Below are positions 1-11,416 of a stretch of 42,811 nt of DNA, piece after piece. Where the stretch lies: the NCBI GenBank assembly GCA_014925825.1, contig JACGCK010000320.1:1-42811 (forward strand), in the 5' to 3' direction. The notes beneath the pieces are model-generated. The model was not told where the DNA came from and made no database searches. It saw only the letters and a program-made list of their open reading frames with translations. The translations under genes were made by a program, and so were the position numbers. How positions within the stretch are numbered: the stretch's first letter is position 1; the number at the start of each line of letters is the position of its first letter. This DNA comes from Pholiota molesta (lineage: Eukaryota > Basidiomycota > Agaricomycetes > Agaricales > Strophariaceae).

Positions 1-837
1 CTGAAAATCAATGAGATTTGAGATTTGAGATGATTGAAATTCTAACATTGCCCAGCACTATCAAGAAAGCTTGAGATGGTATAAGGAACGGAAGGGCTGT
101 TAAGAAACGTCTGAATATCGCCGTAGAATAAGTTGGCAACTTCGTTACAACAGACATTGAGAGATAAGACCTACGCTGGAGGGTGTTTGCTTGCTAGGCG
201 ACCATGGAGGTCGTCTTTCGGCCTCATTCTTTGCATAACTAGACATCCCGAGCTATCCCAAGGATATCCTAGTAACCTCGAGCGGTTTTATCAAGTTGAA
301 ATAACGCGTCCTATGGTACTTTCCAGGGTCGCTGGTTATGGTTGAGATTCGAATTCATCCTGAGAGGTTATTGACACCGATAGGTGAGAAAGTGCTCGAT
401 GGCTGTGTCTCTGACGCTGTGTTGGTCACTGTGAGGCGCTGGTGTGCAGGTGGCGTTGATGGTTGGACACAGTTGGACACCTGCCAGGTTGGCTCACGTT
501 GCCGACGCAGCCACAGTGCTTGTTGGTGTTTGGCAGTTGTCATTATAGGTTGCCGATATGCCGTTATCAAGTAGGCGCCTAAATCTGACACGCTCCTTGA
601 ACGGAAGTTCTTACTTTAAAGCCGACGCCATTTCCTCTGTCATAACGGACTCTCAAGATCTCAAGGCTTGAATATTCCACGCGTTGACATCGGAATACAA
701 TAAGTACCTTGCACCTCCCAAAGAGAAACTTGCCCGAAACGTTCCAAAGCGATCCCGCTTCGTTCTATAATGATTGTTCTCGATGAGAAGATAGTTCCAC
801 TTTCCAAGACGTAGACGGAGCGACGGTGTACCTAACT
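1..837. other. intergenic, no gene recognised
   Basis: Only overlapping short ORFs of 60-80 codons on both strands occur here, with no recognisable motif and no good splice-linked continuation. The 9-base word TACCTAACT at 829-837 is repeated at 2421-2429 and may be the target duplication of the adjacent inverted-repeat element. Confidence 0.5.
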
Positions 838-840
838 AAG

Positions 841-864
841 GTTGGCGGGAACCTCGCGGCAGGA
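841..864 (+). repeat. left 24-bp terminal inverted repeat
   Basis: It begins GTTGGCGGGAACC and matches the reverse complement of 2395-2418 at all 24 positions. Confidence 0.75.
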
Positions 865-1935
865 ATTTCCCAACTCAATTCGCCTTCCACCATTCGACCG
901 GTAGCCTGGGCCGTCCTGTCACCGTATTTCCGGCCTTCGGACGTGATTTGTCATGGTCACGTGATTATATCTGACTTGGGCCAGCCACCGCGCGCTCATC
1001 GCGTTCTGCACGGTTAGGCATTGGTTAGGCATACACGGAATGTTTAATCATTCATAGAAATTAAATTCAAGCTCTCCGCTGCCCACTTGGCTAAAAAGAA
1101 GTAGAATACATATGATGCTCATCACGCTAAGTACTTGCTAAGTGCTTACTGTTAAAATCAAGTTGAAATGAGAGTCTAAGTAAGTGCAACCTAACATGAC
1201 ATTGCACCATTGGGGTGTAAAGAATGCAGTCTCAGCCTTGACAATATTCTCTAAGGAGCATGCAAGGGAGTTACAAAATTCACACTAAATGAGCTGCAAA
1301 TAAGCGCCCAAAGCGGCGCGCATGTATATTTACAACATCTGCGGTGAGTAACATGTGTTATGTATTCAAATCATTCCCCTATTTTTGTTTGGAGTAACTG
1401 ATTGATAAATGCTCTGTACATCTTATCCAATCCTTGTTGATAACAAGCATTACATATATTAGAAAATAAGAACGACAGCTACGTGCGCGCACGGGCGACG
1501 AAAATGTGTCGTAGGCAAAGAAAAGGGTAACAAACAGTTGTAGGTGGACAGGATATGGTACATAAATTAGGTGTTGTATCGAATGCACCAAGAAAGAAGT
1601 ACATAGGACAAACACATAGAACATGGTGATATGTCAGATATAATGTTCAGAGTGTCCGAGCCCACCGAGTTGAGGCTTTTACCGAGGGCTCGCATGATGT
1701 TTGCCTGGTGATTTCCAAAACACATTGGGATGCAATGGAGTGCACACACTGAGCTATCATGCATACGCAGCATGTGTGTCTAAGTTGTCCTACTAAGCGA
1801 GCCCAAAGTGCATAAAAAAATACATAAAAATGGTCATAATGCAGAAATAATGCATGTTCTTACATTTGCACAACTATTGAACCTATCTACAGACAGATGA
1901 CAAGTATATATGCTGCTCTATAGCATCAGGCTATC

Positions 1936-2319
1936 TTATGTGCTTTGAGCGCCCGCGGGCGCGCCGTCCTCCGCCGCCGCACGGCGCACGATCTGCTCGA
2001 CCAGCTCCGCCGGTAGTCGTGCGCCCGCATCCGTGCAAAAATCGGGCACCGCCGGTGGCGCGCGCTCCAGAGAGCTTGCCCCCGCCAGCTCGATGCGCAG
2101 GTACGCGGGGACGAGCCCGTGCCACGCCGTCCACCCTCTGGGCGTCCACGCCCGCGTCGACTGCAGGAGCTTCGGCATTGTCCCGTGGAGCGCGTTCTCG
2201 TCCATGTCCTCCATGCCCAGCGGGGCATCGCGCCCGAGCGCCCATGTGAACTCCTGGGTCGCGATGGCGGCGACCGGGCCTGTGTGAGCGGCGGGGGGGC
2301 AGGTCTTGGCTGAGATCAA
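1936..2319 (-). CDS. GC-rich coding fragment, unknown function (C-terminal exon)
   Basis: The minus strand holds an open frame of about 127 codons ending in TAA, with a strong G/C third-position preference unlike the AT-rich DNA around it. The translation has ordinary protein composition, with stretches such as EFTWALGRDAPLG, GWTAWHGLVPAYLRIEL and LPAELVEQIVRRA. There is no ATG at its upstream end; an in-frame stop lies just above it, and a possible splice acceptor (CTCAG) sits near 2308, so it looks like a last exon or a captured fragment. I do not recognise the family. It lies wholly inside the inverted-repeat element and may have been carried there from elsewhere. Other long frames over the same bases are by-products of the GC content. 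Confidence 0.4.
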   Translation of the reverse strand: MISAKTCPPAAHTGPVAAIATQEFTWALGRDAPLGMEDMDENALHGTMPKLLQSTRAWTPRGWTAWHGLVPAYLRIELAGASSLERAPPAVPDFCTDAGARLPAELVEQIVRRAAAEDGAPAGAQST

Positions 2320-2394
2320 CGCTCACGGAAAGGCCGACCGAGGCCGGGCGAATCTCCGACGCGGGTGGACCAAATCAAAATGTCGAAGTCAGAA

Positions 2395-2418
2395 TCCTGC
2401 CGCGAGGTTCCCGCCAAC
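2395..2418 (-). repeat. right 24-bp terminal inverted repeat
   Basis: This is the reverse complement of 841-864. It is followed by GC and then the 9-bp direct repeat TACCTAACT. Confidence 0.75.
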
Positions 2419-2582
2419 GCTACCTAACTGCCATCGGTGCATCTTCTCCTCCGCCCGCCATCATAGTCTTACCCTTCCAGACCCGGCGAAGATGCGCGCG
2501 AGCTTCTCAATACCTTATCACAGATGACGCGTGATGAGCTATGAATCAGTTTGAACACCGCAAGAGGCCACAGAAATGCTCG

Positions 2583-2588
2583 TATAAG
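2583..2588 (+). promoter_or_regulatory. possible TATA element of the reductase gene
   Basis: TATAAG lies 60 nt upstream of the chosen start codon of the reductase. The spacing is plausible for a fungal core promoter, but the word is short and the call is weak. Confidence 0.3.
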
Positions 2589-2647
2589 TACGTGCATGGG
2601 ACCAAAGGTATAGTCGCTACCCGCCTTGGTTAAACTTTCCAATTGGT

Positions 2648-5600
2648 ATGTCCAATATCTACGTTGAGCTCATTTTGCCTCCTACGGATGGCACCATTTC
2701 TCTTCCCGACACCCTCGCTTTCCATAGGAGGTACAACCCAAATGCATCGATGTATTTGTTTAACGAAGATGGCACGGACGATATTGTCGAAGTCTCCTAC
2801 AGCCAATTTGATAGGGGCTGCAATCGCGTGGTTTGTGCTATAGGAACCGACTTCGATTTCTCGACGAGGCCAGTGGTAGCTCTCGTTGCGCTTGCAGACA
2901 CTTTGCTATACCAAACCATTGTCGTCGGAATGATGTCTGCTGGGCTTATAGTGAGTACTTTTGATGTGTACCTAACTTGTGAAGCTGAGTGCCCTTCAAA
3001 GCCGTTCCCAATCTCGCCTCGTAACAGCGCTGTCGCAATCGCGCATCTTCTGAGAAGCACTTCATGTCATCATATTCTCGCCACATGCACTACTCTCAAA
3101 GACCTCGTCGCGGGCATCCAGGAAGAACTTCTGAAGACAGACCCATTGTATGCAATAAAGTTTCATGAAATTCCGAGCCTTTTTCAGATATTTCCTGAAC
3201 TTTCGGACAACCCGCGGCTCTACGAGCTTGACGAACCAGCCGCCTCTCTTCCCATTTCCAGCGAGCGTCGACACGCATTCGACGATGTTGCTCTGTATCT
3301 CCACTCTTCTGGGAGTACCGGCTTCCCGAAACCCATACCAAAGACCCATAGAAATCTGCTTGAATATGTTCTATCACGTACGTGACAAAAGCTTAAAATT
3401 TATCCCCTAAAGTCTTTCCGCTAACAAAGCTTATAGCATGCTGTACGGTCTTCTCAAACCGAGCAAAGCGTGTGCGGATGCCGGGGATGCAGCTGCCCCC
3501 TTTTCACGCTCTAGGCTTTGTCCTCCAGGTCTTGCTCCCGTCGTTCTGTGGGGTCGCCATAGTTTTGTTCCCCCCTGTCGTAAAATCCCCTGATGCGATA
3601 CCTACGGCGGCTACTGCTGAAAACACCCTCCAGCACATGCAAAGGACAAAGTGTAATGCGCTCGTGTCTATTCCGGCGTTTCTTCAAGCATGGGCGAAAG
3701 ATCCCCATGCCATCAACATACTTCGTGGGTTAGAACTGGTTGTACGTGTGCTTCGTTTACTTTAATTCTATTTTCTAGATTATTGAGGTGACTATTTCTA
3801 AGATGTACGGCGGCGGTTCTGTAGGCCAAAAACTGGGGGACTTCCTAATTGAAAATGGTATTACTCTTCAGGGAGTCTATGGCGGGACTGAAATCGGAGG
3901 ACCAGCTTACTCGAGTTCACGAGAGGACGACAAAAAAGAATGGGAATACGTGGAATTCGGCAAGGACTGCGACGTTCGGTGGATTTCTCAAGGCGATGGA
4001 ACCTATGAATGTCATTTATATGTGCGTTTTCCCTTTTCCATTCAATGCTTTTGAGTGCAACTAATTCTTATTTACCATGCGATGTATCATAGGATACTGT
4101 CACCTATCACCTCGCGGTTCATAATTTAACAAACGCGGGGTACGCAACTTCTGATTTGTTCAGAAGGCATCCAACCAAGAATTATTTATGGAAATTGTAT
4201 GGCTACAGCGTTCATTTTATCTTTCATTGCCTAAATGACCCTCCTGTGACTGCAGCGTGGGACGCCTAGACGATGTCATACTTCACTCTTCTGGCGAGAA
4301 AACCGTGCCACTACCGCTGGAAGGGTTTATGATGAGCAGCCCTCAGTAAGTCGCTTGTTATATTAGCCATTTGACGAGATTCTCATCGTTCGAAGTATTA
4401 TAGGGATTGTGATGTTTGGAAATGGGCATGACCACCCTGGCGTTCTCGTTGAGCCGAGTCTGGCCCACCAAATTGACATCACTGATATACAGCAGGTTGC
4501 TGAATTTCGAAATTTAATTTGGTGCGTTGCTTTTCATGTGTAACCGCTTTGGTTTTATCAACCTGAATTGCGCAGGCCCATGATCAATGAAGCAAATAAA
4601 ATTGCTCCTGCATATAGCAAAATATTCAAAGAATTAATCTTGGTAGTGAACAAGCGTAAGCCGCTTCCTCGGGCGCCTAAAGGAACCGTGATCAGGAAAT
4701 TAGCGCTGAATGCGTATGCTGAGGAAATAGACGAATTGCGCGTATCATTCCACTTCCGTCGACATTTACACCCGTCTGACATATAGACTAGGTATCGGAA
4801 TATCGAGTCTACTCGATCTATAGAGTCAATCGACCCACCTCAAGCTTGGGAAGAACAAAGCATAGTGCGATGGTTATTAGGCCAGGTTCACGAACTATGC
4901 CCCGGAAAAATTATATCCGCTTCAGATAATATCTTCGAGCATGGCCTTGACAGGTAATGTCAATTCTATAATGATTACTTTCCTTTGATTGACTGATAGT
5001 TTCGTCAAATGACCAGCTTGAGCGCTACCATTCTGCGCCAGCGCATTACGAGCGCTCTCCAATCCAAGACCAGTACTGCTGGCAGTTCATTAGCCCAAAA
5101 TGCGATTTACACCCACCCTACTATAAACGCTCTTGCGCAACATATTGTGGGATTCTTGTTCGATCCTTGTGCTAACGAACAATCAATCGCCGATATTCAT
5201 ATCGAGGCCATGGAAGAGATGATTCGACGGTACGAATTTCCGGCACAAGAGGGCACCGCGCATCGATCGCACCGACCAACCAATTATCAAGGAAGAACAG
5301 TACTTCTCACCGGATCTACTGGTCATCTGGGATCACAGATTTTAGAAGGCCTCCTTCGCGATCCAAGTATTCTGAAGGTATATACTATAAACCGCCCTGT
5401 CGCTAGCCAATCGATCGCCGATCGCCATAGGGAGCGTTTTCGCGACAAGGGACTGGATGAAGGGCTCTTGGGGTCTCCGAAAATTGTCTACCTAGAGACT
5501 GAATATTCCAACGCGCAGCTAGGACTCTCGAACGAGCTGTATTCCGAAGTAAGTCCATGGCTTCCTGCACGATTTCTCGTCTTACCTTTTCTAGTTGAGT

Positions 5601-6676
5601 GATTGTATAGATATCGTCATCCATGTCGCTTGGCGGCTAGACTTCAACCTTTCATTGGCTTCGTTCGAATCACACGTTCGAGGAACACATAACCTGATAG
5701 AGCTTGCGCGCACTAGACTTGACGAATGCAATACCAAGTTTATATTCACGTCTTCCATCAGCACTGCGCAATCATGGGATCAAAGCATCGGCCGTTATCC
5801 TGAAGAGCTTGTAATGAACCCCAAATACGCAGTAGGTATGGGATACGGGGAGAGCAAATACGTTACCGAAAGGGTCAGCCATTTCTCGTTCCCTCTCAAT
5901 CATACCCGGGACAGGAAAACTGATAATCTATACGCTAGATTCTTGCTAGCAGTGGTCTCGACGCGACATCTCTGCGTATTGGCCAGATCACGGGCAATTT
6001 GAACGGCGCTTGGGCTACGTCGGATTGGATTCCTATTTTGGTAAAGTCTAGCCTAGAATTGGGTTGTCTTCCGAGTGTTGATGGGGTAAAGTATATTTTT
6101 GGACTTGTGGGCGCTCAAAAAACTGAATTACAACTTCCCATCTAGAATGTCTCTTGGATTCCCATGGATGCTGTATCCAAGTGCATCCTCGACTTGGTGG
6201 ATTTCGATGGGCAGTATCCTAAGGCGTTGAATATCGTTCATCCTCGAACCGTAAAATGGGACATGGTAATGGGGTATATCAAGGAAGCACTACGACTGCA
6301 GCGCGCCACGACGCTGCCCTTCGTCTCGTTTCAACAATGGGTTGAATTACTGGAGAGTAAATCGATCGCCCAGAAGCATGATGATCTACGGAGAATTGTG
6401 AGTCGAGTTCCAACTTGTAATCTACAATGCACGATGCGGAAAATTACTCATAGTTCCTTGTCAATTACGCAGCCTGCGATCAAACTTCAAAGCTTTTTCA
6501 AACAGTTATCAAGTCATACTGCCTCTGAAACTAATAAAGAAGTCTTTGGAACAGCTGAATTCTCAACAACAATGATGGAGGGGCTCAGCAACACACTCGC
6601 TACCCTTACTCCTTTGGTGCAAGAGGACGCAAATCGATGGATAAAATATTGGGACAATAGTCGGTTTTTTGAATAA
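2648..6676 (+). CDS. NRPS-like adenylation-carrier-thioester reductase
   Basis: This is an adenylate-forming reductase (A-PCP-R), the enzyme type that activates a carboxylic acid, loads it on a phosphopantetheine arm and releases it reductively. The adenylation domain shows YLHSSGSTGFPKPIPKTH near residues 200-217, YGGTEIG, YATSDLF, GRLDDVILHSSGEKTVP and PKGTVIRK. The carrier site is GLDSL with Ser619. The reductase domain has the NAD(P) motif TGSTGHLG near residue 713 and YGESK near 880. I read 14 exons: 2648-2950, 3002-3377, 3437-3741, 3803-4021, 4093-4196, 4256-4345, 4396-4521, 4576-4741, 4787-4953, 5017-5548, 5595-5873, 5939-6085, 6146-6397 and 6473-6676. They sum to 3270 nt, or 1089 aa, normal for the family. 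The 2951-3001 and 6398-6472 introns are stop-free and read through in a raw ORF. Substrate is unknown: it could be an aminoadipate-reductase relative or a secondary-metabolism enzyme. Confidence 0.92.
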
Positions 6677-6912
6677 GGTATTTACGAGAGATAAATGTAT
6701 TCCCCTTACTAAACGAGAAATACCTCGGATCACTCAAAAAGTGAAAGGAACGGAAGACGCAGAGTTGGGAGAACAATGATGTCACTATAATAATTATAAC
6801 AATGTCTCAACATTGCATGTCAAAGAGCGCTCAGGCCAGCGGAGTCTGAACGTCTTCCACTACGTTTCCGTGTCGTACTCGCCAAGTCGTATCTGCGCTT
6901 TCCTCATTAATT

Positions 6913-7470
6913 ATGACACATTCAATCCATTTAGGGTTTGCCTGCTCAAACCCGTCCGCTGCGACTCGCTTTGAATCTACTCCAGAGGCGACCCCTCCAC
7001 CAGTCATGGCATCAAATTTCGAGGAGGATATTGCCCAGACAATCATTGACAATGACAGACAATTTGGTCGACGGTGCGTGCGGTTGCCTCAAAAAACTTA
7101 CGCGCATCCTCCTTACTTGTATTCTTCCGCATCACCTAGAGACCTTGCTCGCGAATTCGACCGCTCTTATTCAGACGATGTCCTACCGACTTCAGACTCC
7201 TTATTCGAGCCCGCTCGTGTCACTCAAAATATCACACAAACTGAGGCGGAAGCACTCCTTACAGATTACGCTGCCCTTATGAAGCACAGGTTTATTGCCG
7301 AAGCTGAGACTGATGACCCCGATAGGTGGAACGTGTCCTCTATTACGCTTCCGCGTGATATGCGTACACAGTATAACATCGGTCTCGAGGGCTACGGCGA
7401 TGACATACTCCAAATGGACAGTTCTGAACTATTGACACGTCTGATGCAAAGTCAATTCGATGAAGCATAA
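6913..7470 (+). CDS. hypothetical protein, 185 aa
   Basis: This single uninterrupted frame of 185 codons starts 236 nt after the reductase gene, on the same strand. The product is acidic and hydrophilic with no signal peptide or membrane segment. It contains a patch rich in Ser, Asp and Pro and ends DSSELLTRLMQSQFDEA. An internal Met at 7006 (MASNFEEDIAQ) is an alternative start. The frame stays open upstream to about 6850 without an ATG, so this could also be the last exon of a longer gene. I do not recognise the family. The length and balanced composition argue for a real gene, but nothing else does. Confidence 0.45.
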   Translation: MTHSIHLGFACSNPSAATRFESTPEATPPPVMASNFEEDIAQTIIDNDRQFGRRCVRLPQKTYAHPPYLYSSASPRDLAREFDRSYSDDVLPTSDSLFEPARVTQNITQTEAEALLTDYAALMKHRFIAEAETDDPDRWNVSSITLPRDMRTQYNIGLEGYGDDILQMDSSELLTRLMQSQFDEA

Positions 7471-10400
7471 TTAGCGTTTGAACAGGCTAGGGTTTGGAGT
7501 ACGCTCCCAAAATTGAAGGCTTGGTACTAATGGCGTGTTATTATGTATGTGGCCGAGGGTAAACTTTTTTATTGTGGTTTTCCAATTCAATCAACTTCAC
7601 GCTTGCAAAAAGTTAATGCATGAGATTGAGATGCCGCAGTTTTACCGACCGAATTGACGCCCACTCACTCTGAGCTAGTTATATATCACCGTTCGCGCCG
7701 GTATCAGAATTTCCATTCATAATCGTTAGGTAGCTTCAGGCCGATGCAAATTATGGCGACATCCAGGTATTTACGCGTAGACAACAATTCTGGAGCATAA
7801 AGATAAGAGCTTTCTGATATAGAAAGTGATGACATGACACAACTCTGGAATGGACGACCTCAGGCTTGAGAATGCTTATTCAGGGTGGACACTCACCCTA
7901 GATCGCCCAGCGTTTGCAGACAATGAAAGTGCCATTATTTGTAGACGGACTATATCATGGCCACTCAGCCGTCCGACACTGGAAAGGACATAGATTTACT
8001 AGATTTGATTCAGATAACACTTTATTGGCGAACTTTCTTATCTAGAGATGGAAAAGCAAATGGAGATAAGGCCATACATATCAATGGTGTGAGGTCCATA
8101 CGTACAGCGCCTTCAGAACGACACTGAATCGGAGAGGTTTCCCCTAAGGGACACAGAGCGCATACCGCATAGACGCTGCATTAACGCCGTAGTGACGGCA
8201 TGTTGAGGCGATGATATGATCTATTTATGGTGAGGCACTTGCAGCTGAACTAGGTTCGCCACGGATAATCTCTGGCATTTTAGGCTGTTCCAAAGGTCAG
8301 AATTGACAGATTCGTAGACATTCCTTCTATTAGGTGTTTTGTACATGACAACGACTAATTTAAACAACTGTCCAAAATGACGCAGCCCAGAGTTACTTGT
8401 TCTGCTTTTCCGAACACAATACATGCTCAAGCAAGACGCTGCCTTTCAGATTGATCTTCTCATCAAAGCTGTCCATGCACTTATAAGTTTCTATCGAGTC
8501 CGATATCATAGGACTCAGTATAGATCTTTGTCATAGATAGAACTGTGAACCGTCTAGAAACATTTAGATCTTTTCAAGGACACTGGACAGTCAAAGGACA
8601 GTAGTACAGATCCTGCAGCAAGCACGGTTGACCTAAAAATAACCTGCGATGCCGAGGATCACAGAAAATCCAAGATCATGATCGTGAAAGGAAGCTATCT
8701 TCTCGCTTTTTTGTTATCTCAATAATGACTCTTCACGGATTGCACAATCCACCCTAATTCTAATTCGAACACCCTCGATGATCCATTCTTCCGAGTAGAA
8801 ATCAAGAACGTGTGGCCAGTATGGAACCTTATGGAACCCCCTGCAAGCTATCTTTATCGCGCAACCCTCAGACGTACACAATAAGCCACAGAAAAATAGC
8901 ATGGGAACCTCGAGAGCGATTGCGACCCTGTAAATGCAGAAACTTGAAAGCACAACAGCCACCATGGCTCTGATGGAGATGTGCGAGGGAAAAGGATCGA
9001 CCGGAACAGAACCATCACCAACAGATCGATCTTCCATAACATAACAGGTCCATGTGCAGGAGGTTTGGTTCCAGTGTGCCGATGGCAGTCTGCGCGATGA
9101 ACCGATCCGCTTTGCCTCCTCATGCGTAACTGGGCTCTCGAGTCGTAGTCTGGATGCGATATTACAGGATATTACCTGTGAAGGCTCTCAAAAGACCCTT
9201 CACAACTCCATGTGCGCAACCCTAATTTCTTAAGTAGCGAAGATAGAAAATTTTCAGTAGCTACCATCGTTATCTAAACAGTTGTTGTTATAATGTTCAA
9301 TCCCCAATAGGACGCGCAATGCGGCGTCGAGATACAAAGCACGGTCCGTAAACTGACGATGCGATAGGGTTATGATATGACACCCTGGCACCCGCGCGCA
9401 GCGTCGGATTTCCAATGTAAAAAACAATTATTGAACAATGCCTCCTCCGATATCCTTTGTAAGTTCGTTGTTTTGTTCAATTTCCTCGGCACGCCCTCAA
9501 GACAAAGGCGCATCTATAAATAGATCGGCTTCCGTCGGTTAGGGAGACTCGCAATGCAGGCCCGGCGGTCCGTTACGCTCAGGCTGCCGCAGCTTGACCT
9601 CGACATGTTTATGGCCTCTGCGTGCGTGCATGTATGCGTACGTCCTGAGCTGCGTCGAGTGCATGGCTGGCTTAAATGCTTGAATGTCGATCGATCAGAA
9701 AGTCAGTTTAACTTCTATGGAACACCGTGGACATTGACGATGAGTTGGAGGTGAGGATTCAATAGATACTACATTGAAAGGCTACCGTATCACGTCAATA
9801 CGAGAAGGATATCAAGCTGGCTGGTGGAAGTAGACTTCTTACAAAATCGGAGTCCGGAAGTGCGAGGATCGAGGCCATTCAAGGTTCCGATGCATTTCAT
9901 GACTCGAGAGTTGAATAAAGATGGATAATCCAGCACAGAGATTGCCCGTTCTGGCTTGTGGAAGTCCGATAATATCGTAACAGGTCTTCTTGTTGCAATC
10001 TTTAATTGGGGACGTAGCAAGCATGTACTTACTGCACCAAGATCCGAAAGAGTAGAAGAATTCTGTATTAGACTTTATTAGACTGCGTATAGGTACCATG
10101 ATCATGAAACAGAATTTTTGCTACAAGTCCTGGAGAGCATCATGATTTCATAAATAGCTAGAGCGGAACATCACATCGAAGGATTAAAGAGGCTGGAAAG
10201 TGCACAGGAAGGGCCAAAGCCCAATGAAAGCCTTATTGTTGGTTTACCACGAACCGTCATATCACACCAGCAGCGTTTGAGCAGTTATAATTGGGCAAAT
10301 ATATGAAGCCACAGCAAGTCAGGCAGTATTTCGGACATCGCCAGAGCAAGTGAATTAACGATGGTCAGCCGGAGCAGGAGGTGGTATCACAGCTTGACAA

Positions 10401-11416
10401 GGAGAAGGAGCCATGCAACGGCAGCTCGGAGTACTGTCGAGGACGGTTCATCAGGAAGAGTGTGATTGATATGTCCAATGGATCAGTATTGGCTGGCTGC
10501 TTCGTTGATTTCGTATGACGTGTAGCGCTGAGATTAAGGCCAGAGGTCAGATGCATATACGGCACGAGAGAATGGTCAGACAAGGCCAGACAGGTGGGGG
10601 CATGGCGTAAATAGCAATTGGTAGCTGGAGAGGTGGAGATTGAACGGGCGCAAATGTTCAACATTCAAGGCTTCAATGTTCAAGCTCCATTTTTCTCCGT
10701 TCAAGCCCGAATGACCAAAAATATAGCTCTGAGTCTGAGCCTTGAGGCAAGGAGGTTGCCTAGCACGAGGCCAGACGAGGGTCGAGTCAACTTCGATGTG
10801 AGAGCGAAGAGAGAAGGACGAGAGACTGAATTGAGCAAGCGATTGTCCGAGTTGTCGAAGTGGCTGATAGTTGACGCGGCAGCGATATTGAATGGGATGC
10901 CGTGTGTGACCACTAACTAGCTTTGGACCGTGGATACGTAGTGGTGGCGATATGGCGCAGTATGGCGCTCCCGAGAGTCTGAGACACGTTGGAGTGTGTA
11001 TAATTTATCTGGGAAGATGCAGGACTGAGGATGAAGCAGCCGGAGGGCGCCTTGGGCAGATGCGCAGATGGTAGCCAAAGGAGTGTCGTCATAAGCTAGG
11101 TGCTGAGCATGGTCTGGTCCTTCTTGCTAGAGTCCTTCTGGGATCTGTTGTGGATTTGGCCGGGTTCGGAGGTGGAAGCCGTCGCGCTGTGCATCGAGGA
11201 GGAGGACGACAGGAAAGTCGAACGAGGGCTGAGCTGAACCGGGTCGAATCGGATGAGCCGGAGCACAAGCCGGCGGGATAATTTAAGAGCGCATGCGCCG
11301 GGGCAGCCAAACGGGGATAAGATCAGGGATATGACTTGGATCTCGGATCGGGATATGTTTTTCTGAAAATGGGTGCATGAAGGTTGTAACAGCGGCCATC
11401 GAGCAGAGCAGTACTT
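7471..11416. other. 3.9 kb gene-poor region
   Basis: No convincing gene is visible. The longest frames are about 100 codons (for example minus 8714-9037 and 10365-10664), without motifs or plausible splice continuation. A TATA-like word at 9515-9523 precedes only a 66-codon ORF starting at 9554. A short inverted repeat (ATTGAACAA at 9429-9437 against TTGTTCAAT at 9473-9481) lies just upstream of it. I looked for long terminal repeats and inverted ends bounding the region and saw none. Decayed transposon sequence is possible but not shown. Confidence 0.5.
9515..9523 (+). promoter_or_regulatory. orphan TATA-like element
   Basis: TATAAATAG lies 39 nt before the ATG of a 66-codon ORF (9554-9754) that has no recognisable product. 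Either a short or non-coding transcript starts here or the match is chance. Confidence 0.25.

Larger units (their letters stand above)
838..2420. mobile_element. inverted-repeat DNA element carrying a GC-rich coding fragment
   Basis: A perfect 24-bp inverted repeat bounds this 1.58 kb segment: 841-864 on the plus strand and 2395-2418 in reverse complement. Just outside it lies a 9-bp direct repeat, TACCTAACT, at 829-837 and 2421-2429, although two or three non-matching bases separate it from the repeats on each side. A 9-bp target duplication is what Mutator-like (MULE) elements make. No transposase is visible. The left two thirds is AT-rich and non-coding. The right third is abruptly GC-rich and holds a minus-strand coding fragment, which resembles a gene-capturing (Pack-MULE-type) non-autonomous element. 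Superfamily assignment is an inference; the inverted repeat itself is directly visible. Confidence 0.6.

Noticed and set aside
4346..4410. Frameshift in the reductase gene after SSP
   Set aside because: Using the acceptor CGAAG at 4395 instead of TATAG restores frame and gives the family-like SSPHIIGIVMFGNG, so no frameshift is needed.
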